From NCBI GenBank assembly GCA_022885665.1, contig JAGQDJ010000183.1, forward strand, positions 62,001-126,000: DNA of 64,000 bases, given 5' to 3'. This DNA is from Triops longicaudatus. Its lineage: Eukaryota > Arthropoda > Branchiopoda > Notostraca > Triopsidae. Below, piece after piece: positions 50,638-61,900 of this stretch; the first letter of the stretch is position 1; every line of letters begins with the position of its first letter. The notes beneath the pieces were generated by a model. The model had not been told where the DNA came from. It saw nothing but the letters and a program-made list of their open reading frames with translations, and searched no databases. The position numbers and the translations under genes are program-made.

Positions 50638-51256
50638 TTGGATAATACTTGGCGAGAGTCTTCGTCAATTAATGATCTAATGCACCAACAAACCACTATA
50701 GATACGCTACCTTACTTAAAAGACCATTGGTTTTAATTAATAATGTGAAACGGCTATATCTTCTAATATATTGATGTATCAGCGCAAGCATCGCTTTTTG
50801 CTGCTTTGTAATTTAAACACCATAGGAACCATACGTTTGATTCCAATGAGATTTAGTTAGTGAAAACTTCGTAATTATTTAAAGATTTGTAGAACAAAGC
50901 AAGCTGAATGGTAAATTGAAAATGCGAGTGGATAAAACACGAAAACAAAAGGAAATTTATTGAAAAATTGCTTTCCTATGTGAGAATCAAATTTCTGCTC
51001 TTTACACGTAAGTGCAAGCGTTCTTTCTGTAATTCTAACTCGTAATTGTTCTTTTCTAAAAGTGAAGGATTAATTTGTACGAAACAAGAGGCAATAGAAA
51101 AGGTTTCTTTACTCTGAATATTAAAAAAATCTAAAAATTTTTAAATCCTCGAGAAGCATTTCTTACAAGCAGTTCTGAAATTCGAGATTTATCAATTTCT
51201 CCACGCAAAAACATATTTTCTTTCAGTTAGAGTTTGAAACTGTGTATTGAATTTTT
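50638..51256. other. Intergenic between converging lipase array and HYPK
   Basis: Holds the 3' flanks of two convergent genes. AT-rich; no coding exon or canonical AATAAA was assigned with confidence. Confidence 0.5.
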
Positions 51257-51711
51257 CTAAGAGTTGACCAAAGTTAATAACGCTTCCACAACATTGCCAT
51301 GGTGTTCTCTCAAAGTTCGTTCAGCTTTTTGGCGAGGTACTTCCATCTCTTTAACCTATTTTTACAAAAAAAACTCAGTTTGCGAAATTTCAATTAAATC
51401 CAATTCTTACGATGAGCTCAACGTCTTCTTTCTTAATAGCCACTTTAGCCAATTCACGCTCTTTTGCCAACCGTGCTGCATTTTCCTCATTCCTTCTCGC
51501 ATCCAGAATATTCATTGCCTAAAACGAAAGCATTAACTGTCTTAGGAAAGAAAAAAAAAAAAGTTTGTACCCCCGCAATGTTTCCAGAAAAAACTTCTTT
51601 TTCTTCAGCATAGTCCGTCACTTTCTCCAAATCAGCAGCACCACTATCATGCTTCGCAGCTTTTTTCTGTGGCTTCGAATCCACCATATCCACTAATTCA
51701 TCGCTGGCCAT
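51257..51711 (-). CDS. HYPK: Huntingtin-interacting protein K (HYPK)
   Basis: Small chaperone-like protein that binds the ribosome-associated NatA N-terminal acetyltransferase and regulates it. Three exons, 51711-51571, 51518-51411 and 51355-51257, all phase 0, give 115 residues; human HYPK is about 120-130. Visible features: acidic/basic N-terminus, the helix motif DSGAADLEKVTDYAEEKE (about 22-39), a charged helix ARLAKERELAKVAIKKEDVE, and a C-terminal UBA-like domain (AERTLREHHGNVVEALLTLV). Both introns are about 52-55 bp. It is divergent to vilse/ARHGAP39. Confidence 0.95.
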
Positions 51712-52666
51712 TTTTATCTATTAATTTACCGGTTGTTGTTTACTCCAAACGTGTACTCGCTGTATTTCCTTCCTTGCCGTCTTCCAAACCGCTTCCCCGC
51801 GGGTATGAAACCGCTTCCTCGCATTCAAGCGGTTTCTGGCCCAGACACCAGGTCTAGCGGTTCCCATAACATTCTATAGGAACCAGGGAAGCCTACTATC
51901 AAGCTTCCTTCTCCTGCGAGAATCGGTCCTACAGCTATCTTGGGACTTGTTATAGCAGTTCTGTTCCAAAGAAGAAAACAACCCAGAGTATCTGGCAATG
52001 TCCGTAGAAACATAGTACAAGGCTCTAGTGCTTTAGCAGGGGATTGTACCCGTTCCTTGTTCTTTCAACATGAAAGCAGATGTTATCTTGTTGGTTGAGG
52101 GGCGTTGACGTAGGTGGCGTCGGTTTCTCCTCTTTGTGCCAAAATTACAAAAAAAGGAGGTAAAAGGAGAAAGAGATGAGAGCCCTGCCCACGCCCAGCG
52201 GGGGTCGACTTGTCAATAAGTTGGTTCGGGTTTGGAGAGCTGTGCTCTTGTCTACATCGTAGTTAGAAGTGTTCTTGTGAGCAAGTTGTGGCTTTTTGAA
52301 CCGTGTCCTAACCAAAATATGTGAATTCTTAGGTAGCCGTGCGTGCGTGTCGTGTGTGTGCTCCTTATGAGCGTCTTTCTAACACGTGCATGATAAATAT
52401 GCTAGTCTCGAAGCTACAGCATTTTCCAAACCTGGATTAAAATCTTGCCTCAAGTTCTCGTGTCGCTTCTGCTGCTGCCAATTTCCATGTAAAAACCCAT
52501 ACTCACATATACACACACCCCTTCCTCGCCTCCTGGATAACAGCTGAGCCTTCAGAAATTTTCGAGGCTCAGTTTACAAGCCTGGATGTGTTCTGGAGCC
52601 TCACTATGCTCCTAAACGTTATACGAACCTGAGAAATTGCCGTAAAAATCGCCTTACATTGCAATC
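51712..52666. promoter_or_regulatory. Divergent intergenic region HYPK / vilse
   Basis: 955 bp between two start codons pointing away from each other. It should hold both promoters and both 5' UTRs. GC content is higher than in nearby introns, notably 51770-52250. No TATA box was assigned. Confidence 0.45.
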
Positions 52667-55600
52667 ATGGCAGCTACTGCAGAAGAAAGGTATGTATGCT
52701 TTTGACAAAGTAAATAAAAAGATTGAATACTTTTCATGTGGTAAAATTTTTGGGAAAATTCCTGGCAAAAAGTCGAAAGAAAAATTCTGACAATTTTCTT
52801 TAATGTGCTTCTTTAGGTTAGGTTAAGTTTAAAGTCAACAGTGTTGTAGTTATTTAACATTGAATGAAGACAATTGGGGAAAGTTGCTGATAGAATTGCA
52901 AAAAACTGCAAAAACGTAGCTTTAAATGGCTTAAATGAACCGGAATTTCGATCCTTTAGTTTGTTTCTACTGTGGAGAAATTTCGGCTTCAAATTAGGAC
53001 ATTTGTGGTTTCAGAAATGTATCTAGGATGATACTGATTATATTAAGGTTAAATAAGGAAAATGTGGTTGTTACAGTGAGAAATTTCCGTACGGGGAAAG
53101 GTAGCAAATCCACTAAATCGCGTGTTAAACGGTTAAGGCGATTTTGCCCAAATTGTTCAACGTTTGGTAACAAGTTTGTGAGAGTAAAGTTTTGGATAGG
53201 AATGACAACTACAAGTAATTGAAATTATGCTAAAAAAAAAGCTATTAACAAATTTGTTACAAACGACGCGGATTTCAAATGCTTAGAAGATTTGAGTAAA
53301 AAGTTAGAAAATCTGATCTAAAAGCTCACTTACTACTAAATTTACTGCGAAAATAGATATCTGTTTTGGCCAAGACGTGAATGAAGCAATTATAGTAGTT
53401 AAATTCACTTTCGGGCTTCAAAAAGCAAAATAGGTTATTAAGGATATTTTTCGAATGAGCTAAAGGTTCATTTAGGTTAAGGAGGATCTAGCAGAAAAAC
53501 ACCGTCATATTTATTGCAATGGGCAATATAAAAGCCATTTACCGAGACATTAAGAGCCGTTGCCGAGAATGTGGTCGGTTAAAGCGAGGCTGGATAAGAG
53601 AGCTTCTTCCGTGTACCGCGCCAACTGTCCATTTTCGGGTGCATAATGGACAATTTCCTCGCCTCCATCTGGCTTTCACTTTTTTGCCTTCCTTGTAACA
53701 TGTGTGTGCAGTACACAAGCATGTCCTACTGCCATAAATGGGGGTAAGTTCGAGGTCAAAACTGACCATGCGCCACTTTTAGCAATTGATCTCACCCATG
53801 TACACGAAAAACGCCAAAAAGTAAGTCCATTCTTTCAGTGTCTTAATCCGTTAACCTCTGCACACCATCGGGCTAAGCCGTGACGAACATATTTTAAAGC
53901 ACTGTTCACCTGTTTTCGTGTACTGCACACATTTTAATGAATGTACTTGTCCAATCCAACAGCTTACAACAGCCGTAAATGTAGTGTTCGATAGCGACGA
54001 AGTCACAAAATCTCTCCGATGCATCGTCATCCCAAATAACATGAACGTAAAGTCAAAAGGTAGCTACATTTCTCGAAGAACTCGATATATTATACAAAAC
54101 GGGAGCAATCGTCTCATTGAAGCCAAGAATGATTCCAGACGTTACAGATAATAATTCCAGAAATAACACACACAAATACGTAAATAAATAAAAATAAAAC
54201 CGAAAAAGGTCGTTCCCGTATCACAAAAGCCCGAGAATGTGAAATAGAGACGTGGAAAGGTCTGCCAAGGTTAAACATAAACCATAATTCCTAAGCTTCT
54301 CGTTATCTTTGGACCTTTTTTGGGAGGCTCTGTTCGAGAACTGTCAAAAAGTTGAAAGCCAATTTTTTTTTTTTTTTTTTTTTTTTTGAAAACGAGCAAA
54401 ATCAAACGACATCAAGGCAAAGGCAGAAAAAAGACGCGAAAGAGCGCGAAAAATAACAAAAAAGAAGGAGATTAAAGAAGATCCTATTCAGGCTCACAAC
54501 AACGGCGTCTGGAATAACTTTGGGGAACAGACGACGCCCTCGACGTCGGCGTCCTTATGGCTTTAGCTTATGGCCAAGCCCACTCCCTTCTGCTAGTCCT
54601 CCTTTTGTGAGAGATTTCTCCCCTTTTTCCCACCTATGTCTTTCTGTTGTAAACCAGGAATGTTACGCAGCGCGACGGCCAGTATGGCGCAGCCAGTACA
54701 ACGTGTCAGACGTCGCTCTTTATTCGTTAGGGTTGACACACAAATGAAGACAAGTTTTCTGAAAAAATGTTATATTGCATTGACGTGAAATTCGTTGGAA
54801 AGAGAATTTTTACGTATTCAGCCTAAATGACCAGTATATGGACAAGTTTAAGTGTCTATTGGAAAACATTGTAGGAAAATATGGAGCTAAATGCGCGTCA
54901 AAATGGCTTGAAAGAAAATTGAGCGTTGGCCAAAATTAGCGAGAAAATCAATTGATACAGTGGCAAGTTTCATGTGATACAATGGTGAAAAGGGAAAAGT
55001 CTTTGAACGTCGAACCGGAATGTTTTAAGAAGACAAGTTTTACTCATGGAAAAGTGTTTGCGACGTAGGAATGGTGAAGAATTTCTGGGAATTTAATTGG
55101 AGTCGTGAAAGTGTTTCCAATTCTTTCTGATATTTCCGATCCATTTGGTGAATTGAAAGGCGCGAAATTGCTGGCATTGTGACGCTTTGCAGGTGTGCGA
55201 TATTGATATTAGTTACAGTTAACCGTGAAAGCTGTCAAAAGCGAAAAATTGTGGCAAGCCAGATTTAGTGTGTTAGATTTGTTCCGGTCAGTTGCCAGCG
55301 GGAAAATTTTTGTGTTTTTGATTTTGTGTACGTATTTGCGAGGGAGTATAGAAACTTTGACCCGAGGGATGCCGACTTGGAATTGGAATTCTTGTTGTTA
55401 GACTGCTGCTGGCGGTTATGAAGAACGAAGGAAAATTGGGAAGCGTTTGAAGTGGCGGAAAAGTTTCGATATCGAAAGATCAGATTTATGGAAATGTGAT
55501 GAGATTTTGATGGGTGAAGTTCGCATAAGCTTCGTGAGGTTCGGCAATTAACGTCCTATTTATTGAATTTATCCTATTTTCTGTTCTTTATTTTCCTATT

Positions 55601-58600
55601 TTTGGCATTTTTTAAAGCTTGGTACTATTTAATTTACAATTATTTTCTTTACTTTAAGGAACGGCTCCAAAAGTCTTTTATGTACAAGCACGTTGTAATT
55701 AAGAACTGTTTAAGTACGTTACTATAGCAGTGACTATTGAAGCAACAATAAGCTAGAATTGAAAAGGGTAAAACCCAAAAAATAAAAAAATCGTAATTAG
55801 GTTAAAAGGTTCTCCTTTGATGCGTAATCCTTCAACGCTGATTGAAACTTTCTAATGCATGCAAATGAAAGAAGATTAAGTTGTACCATACTGCAGCCAT
55901 AAAAATGTGAACAGGATTCGTAATTAATTCCCAGGTGAATTAAATCGTGGGACGGTGTTACATTCACCCGTGTATGGCAATAACATCTCCGGAGCTGGTA
56001 ACCAACCGGTGCCAGGTGGGAATTTATGCAAATGAGGCCAGATAGGACAAGCTTACTACGCTTTTGCTACCCATCAGAAAAAAAAATGTATCCAAAACTC
56101 CCCCAAACTTTCAATTTATGGTAGACAGAGGTTTTCTGTGCCAAGAAAAGGAAGTAAAGACGCCAGGCAGGAGGTGCACATCTCTTAAAAAAAGAGAAAA
56201 TATTGAATGTGTAATGCAAATGCGTCTTGTGCAGTTTCAGGTCTTGACACCGGAAGTTCGGTACAAAAAAAAAGTCCGTTTTATTACATCAGCAACATTA
56301 TAGGCTTCTCTGAGTCGTTCCTTGCCCACATGTGTCCACATCTTACTCATTCACACATACACACTCCCTTTTTACGCATCCTTGTCTGGCTAGATGAACC
56401 CAAAAAGAAGAAAATAACTCAAAAAGTTGGGAAAGAACATTGAATGGTCCTTGGCTTGCTGTAAAAGTCTTCTGTCCAAATCTTCTTCCTTGCAAACTTT
56501 CTAGAACTTGAATTAAAAATTCAGAAAATTTAAAAGCGAAAAATACAAAAAAATAACTACTGAACTTAGCAATTCAAGTAGAAATTTATAAACGAGATTT
56601 TTCCTAATTCTTACACACTGACTAAACTTCAAAGGAATTAGCGCCATTTTTTTAAGTTTTAAAGAAAACGGTTTAAAAAGCTTGAACGCTTGAATAAGGA
56701 CGAAAGAGTCGGCGCTGATTAATTCCCGTTTCCGTTACGGAGTGTTCTAAAGGTGGCAGAGATCAGATTCGTTTGACGGCAAGGAAAAAGCGTTCAAAGC
56801 AGGCGTAGAGCATAACTGAGCCATCTCGGAAACGTTTTTATCAGAAAAGCACGTCGGGAAAGCGATCAATGCCTTACTTGGCTTCTGCTTGCTTAGATTA
56901 GCCAGGTAACAGTGGTGGGGGTTGGGGGGGGGGAGAACGGATCCGGGACGAGTTTTCGCCCTCTTTCCTTGTGGTTCGTGAGAGTTATTTAAGGCCAATC
57001 GATAAAAGGAAGCGATAAACAGGATTTTGTTTTATTCAAAGAGAAGAAAAATTGGTAAATAATTAGAATTCATGCAATCAGGATAATTTTTAGACTGCAG
57101 ATTTATTAGTTTAATAGCTAATTTAATTCTTTTAATGCAGAAAATGCTTAATAAATAATTTCGTTATTGTTAATACTTTTACAAAATGAAAAGGGCATCA
57201 GAGTTGGAAGGCTTGGTAATGGATTTAGGGCAGAATTTGGCTGGCAGTCGATCCAAATTTGTTACGGTAATAAAGGCTGTTGATTGCGTTGACGTGGAGC
57301 AAATGGAAGTAGAAATGGAGACGGAGCAGTAGTGTCTCGTAGGAGATGGCGAAATTGGACAGTTTCACGAGCTGTTAATTGGGAATGTAGCTTTATTGGC
57401 TCTGAAGCGTAATGGCGTGTGTCAACCCAATTTTCTCGCGGATACTTGGTTTTTGCGCATTAAAATTGATTGAAACACTTCTTTCAATTCAATAAATACT
57501 TTGAAAAAAAAAATTAAAAAATATCCAAGGCAAGTAGTGTCCAGTTATTAGCTCTTTTCTTGCAAAATTCTTTCTCCGCAAAGTGCACACATTCCGAAAA
57601 TTTTTCTGTTTGGAATCCGAGAATTTTCGAAGTAGGTTTACAGAGGCAATTACCAGCTTAAGCAGCTAAAGTTCCACAACAAACTCGTTAGCATAACTGG
57701 ATAGAAAATTAAGTGGGCTCTCGGTCGAAATTCATGCGTGTCGTAGCGCTTTTCGCTGAAAATGTTTTTCGAGAAACACAATCCGACCATTGCTCTCACG
57801 TTGGGAAAACTTGGTGGATTTTTGAGCTTTTCTTCGTAAAAACGGATTAGAAACAGAAGGGGCAGATGTCACAGAGGCAAATTTGTTTGCCTTTGTCTTT
57901 CGTTATTTTCAGCCGAACAGAGGAAATGGGCGGCGAACATGGAAGAAGGGTGCAAGCTTCGTTCCTCGTGTGAGTGTAAACTTGAACCCCTTGAACTCTT
58001 CCGTTTCGGTATTCCGTCGATGCATTCCTTATACTGTGCGACCCCGTGTAACGAACCTAATCCGTTCTAATCCGTGCAAGAGGGCAACGCAAAAAAAAGT
58101 TATGGAAATTGAATCCATTTTGGAACCTCAAAGAGAGAAACTAAACAGAAAATTCTAAAATAAACATGAAAAAATCCGAGTTATACTCTCCCATAAATAA
58201 CGTAGTTTCACAAATAACGAAGTTTTCCAAATGACCCGGAAACGTCTAAGGTTCTAAATGTTTAAATGGCGAAAAATTTCTCCTAGGTACTCGATGTTTT
58301 GAAGATAAAAATTGTCCGATTTTCAAAATTGTAACAGCAGTTGGAAAACTGACAACGCCATTTCTCGTTTCTCCCATTTAATTAGTGTAAAAGAAGTGAT
58401 GAACAACAACGGTAATTAATAATATAATTATAAAAAATAATATATGTAACATTCTAATATTGAAGCTTCTCGCTTCATTTGTTGTTCTTCGTTGTACGAG
58501 TTGTATACGGGAACCGAAAAGGAAGAAAAGTGTAGCTGGATGGAATGTCAAAGCCTCATTACTGACCTATGGATGGATGAGAACATTCTTCGGCGCCCGG

Positions 58601-58916
58601 GCAATCTTTTCTCCGCAGTCTTTGCGGGTTTTCAACCACCGTGGTGGTTTATTAATAGGACTGTGTGCTTGGCAGCTTAGCACCGGGGGTTAATTTTAGG
58701 AAAATATTTTTTACGTCGTTGAAAGACGAGAGGCAGGAACAGTTTGCTCAGATAATTGGTGGGAATTATCAAGAGTGTGGTGAACTAACTTTTCTTCTTT
58801 CTCTTCCGCAGTAGGATGGAGTGGGTGGAGATTATTGAACCCCGGACCAAAGAACATATGTATGCCAATTTGACCACAGGTGAATGTGTGTGGGATCCAC
58901 CATGTGGCGTGCCTGT
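52667..58916 (+). CDS. vilse: Vilse / ARHGAP39 (RhoGAP93B-like), first two coding exons
   Basis: Rho-family GTPase-activating protein acting downstream of Robo in axon guidance and cell migration; the full protein has WW, MyTH4 and RhoGAP domains. Exon 1, 52667-52689, encodes MAATAEE plus two bases with donor GTATGT. Exon 2, from 58815 (or 58812) to 58916, encodes MEWVEIIEPRTKEHMYANLT followed by TGECVWDPPCGVPV, the WW domain start of ARHGAP39: first Trp in EWVE, second in VWDPP. Donor is GTAAGT. The first intron is 6.1 kb. The rest of the gene lies beyond the window; I found no further exon up to 64000. Exon 1 was assigned from its ATG, donor and phase; it is too short for homology support. 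Confidence 0.82.
52690..58811. other. 6.1-kb first intron of vilse
   Basis: No exon or RNA gene was recognised. It holds a poly-T run at 54363-54387 and several AT-rich tracts. Short ORFs lack splice support. Confidence 0.55.
54363..54387. repeat. Poly-T tract
   Basis: 25 consecutive T bases inside the vilse intron; a possible retroposon tail read from the opposite strand, but no target-site repeat was recognised. Confidence 0.9.
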
Positions 58917-61900
58917 GTAAGTAATCCGATACTTTGGTCTATTTTTGGGTCATTTTTTATGTTTTTTTTCGCGTTGACTGAAAAGTAGTAATAAAGAGTT
59001 TTATTGGCAGCAATTGAAGAAATGGGACGATTGCATGGAATTGTGGGCGATAAAGAAAAGAGTTCATTGATTTTAATTTACAACGTTATATAGTACATAT
59101 ATACAAACAAGAGTTTCTACGTAGTTTTGTTGTGTTAAAAGCGTAATTTAAAGTGACCTTAGAAAAGGAATATAAGTTAAATTAACTTGTTGGGTGAAAA
59201 GTCTCTCCAGCCTGAAAGTACTTTCACACTTGCAGGAAAAGGGGCTAATTAGTCTAATTAGTGAGTCGAAATCGTCTCATCGTAAAAAGCTAATCGCGAA
59301 GCAGATCGAGTCGAAGTTGTGCACCTTCCGGCTCAAAATCACGCAGTTTTACGGTTTGAATGTTCTGTCCTCAAGTTACGACATCCAGTTGAAATTGTTA
59401 CCGTGAATGTTTGGGTTTATGAACAATAATTCGGGTGATTTTCGGAGGCCCGAAAGGAAAGCTACTGACAATAAAGTTCTTGGAAAACGGTGGTTAAATT
59501 GAAAACCCAAATGGCAAAATTATTTTTGTGACTAACGATCGAAGCTTTTGTCAAAGCTTATTAACAGCAGAAAGGATGATTACAACCACAGCCAATAAAT
59601 TTCTTTTTATTTTGACTTGATTTCTTTTGAGTTGAATTGACAATCCATTGCCAAAACAATGAATGGAACTGAAACGCTTGACTTTGTTATGACTAAAAAA
59701 GGAGTTGGCTTTGGAAAAATGGACCGCGTATGGTAAAAGCCTCGAATGCGTGTATCAAAATGTGCGAAATTAAAACAAGATCAAATTGAACAGAGCTTGT
59801 CAGTTTTAGCCTTCGTTCAGAGTCTTAAAACTTAAGTCTGAAATTCAAATCGACATAAGACTCTTAGATTACTAAAGAAGTAGAGCCGAAACCGGTTTCC
59901 TTGAACTCTCAAAAAGGCGTAACAATGTAATTACGCGACATGAGCACATTTCCATTTGCTTTAATCGTCGACGCGTCCTCTTTGCCTTGAAAGCATGCCG
60001 TCTTGTGTTCATTCCGTCTTTTATTTGTTTTGTCGCCCTTCTGTTTCGTTTCCTCGTGGCTGAGATTGCGTTCTAGCAGACTTTTTACCCAGAAAGTAGC
60101 GAAAAAGTAAACCACCAGAGGGTGAAGAGGAAATGACCAGTGGAGCGGAAGCGGCTGCACTCAGCCTACGGCGATCTTGTCAGTTATCTCCTTTTAAGTG
60201 GGCTCTAACAACCCAAGAACGGTGTCAAAAACCTGGGCAATCCATTTGGGGTTTCTCTTACCATTCTAAACACTTGGTGTGCCGTATTGATAGGCTTAAG
60301 TGGAGCGCAGATTGAAAGCATTATGAAGGCAGATTTTCTTAAAGAGCTGATTCGGGGATAAAAAGAAAGTTTTGGATTAAAAATCGGTACAAGGACAGGC
60401 AAATGAATGACCTGTCGATGAGAGACCCAAAAAAAGACGCGCTTCCCTTGTAGGGCGTGGAAACGAAGATAAAAGGTAGCGAAACAGCAAAAAAAAAAAA
60501 AAACGGTATTTTTGTCATGGTAGTGTGATTTGGATCCATAAACGGCAATGGATCGCTTGCGTGATGAGGTTAAAGTAATGATGTAGCGGAACTTAGGCAC
60601 GAGGAAGCCAAAATAGAGACCAAGTAATTAAGGTAAAAGGGCTGCGGTTTCAGCTCTGTTTTCTTTTTTATATACGTGCAAACAAGTATTGCAAGAATAT
60701 TTCAATATTTTTAATAAAATAAATATTTGGGTTACGCAATAAGCGCGGATCACGCCGGAAGAATTCAATTTAAAAGAAAATTAAGTTTATTTATGTACTT
60801 TTATTGACTTTATGTTTCCTTATTCGTTTTATTTCTTGTGATTTATAGTTTTTTATTATTTTTCTTTATTATCTTTATTTATTTATTTTTATTTATTTAT
60901 TTATTTTTTATTCATTGATTTTTTAATTATTTTTTATTCATTGATTTTTATTTATTTTATTATTTTTTTTTTTTTGTGGTTAAGCAATTGATAACGGACT
61001 TGACGCGTAAGATGGTCTCATTCGGGGTAACGGAAGGGTAATGCACCCTGAGCCCCAAGGAGATCACGGTCTGGCACGCATTTGGTTAAAATGTTTGACT
61101 GCGTGTTCCGGTTAAAAGGGAGGTGGCTGTTGGGTGCGAGGAAGCGAGGAAAAGGAGACGAAAATAACGTTGAAAGTTTATGCTTCGTGCGTAGGTAAAA
61201 TTGAATCCGTTTACCTGCGTTTGGGCGAAAGAAATGTCAGGAAACGAACGGGAATTGAGTTTACATTTTATATTTTTGCGTATTGAGTTTTTTGGAATGA
61301 ACGTCAGACGAAAGAAAGACGATTTGAATTTATGGAAACATTTCTATACGTCTTTTTTTTTTAGCAAGCAATGAAAGACGAACCTTGTGTGTGACGATTG
61401 AGAGTAGCTTTTTATATTTTCGGTTGAAACAGATTTAAGCTTTTAACGGTAGTGACAAATTTTGTATTTAAGATAGGACGAACGAATGAAAAAGACATTA
61501 AGAGTGCAAGACGAATCCTTGTATGGTAAAATTGAGAATGTTATCGTCACTGATGGCTAAGATTTCAAGCTCTTAAAGTAATAATATTTCACGTAATTTC
61601 ATATTTTTAAATATTATTGAAATGTATATGAGTAAAATTTTATTAACTAAATATTTTTTGTATTTATCACAGCATTTAGAGACCTAGAATTTAATAGAAA
61701 ATAAACGTTATAGACTTTATTGGAATTTATTTTCTTTTGATTTTTTTATTAAACGTTTTTGAAAAGCTCAAGCTTTGGTTGGGTGTATCACGTGATATTT
61801 GAATGAAACGAATTTATTTCGTCCTTATGACTTAAAAACTGGATTCTAGCGCCATTTTAGAATTAAGCTGTTGAAGCAAAGAATTATTTTCATTTTTGGC

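Noticed and set aside
52814..52830. TTAGG-like telomeric repeat
   Set aside because: Only two imperfect units; not a telomeric array.
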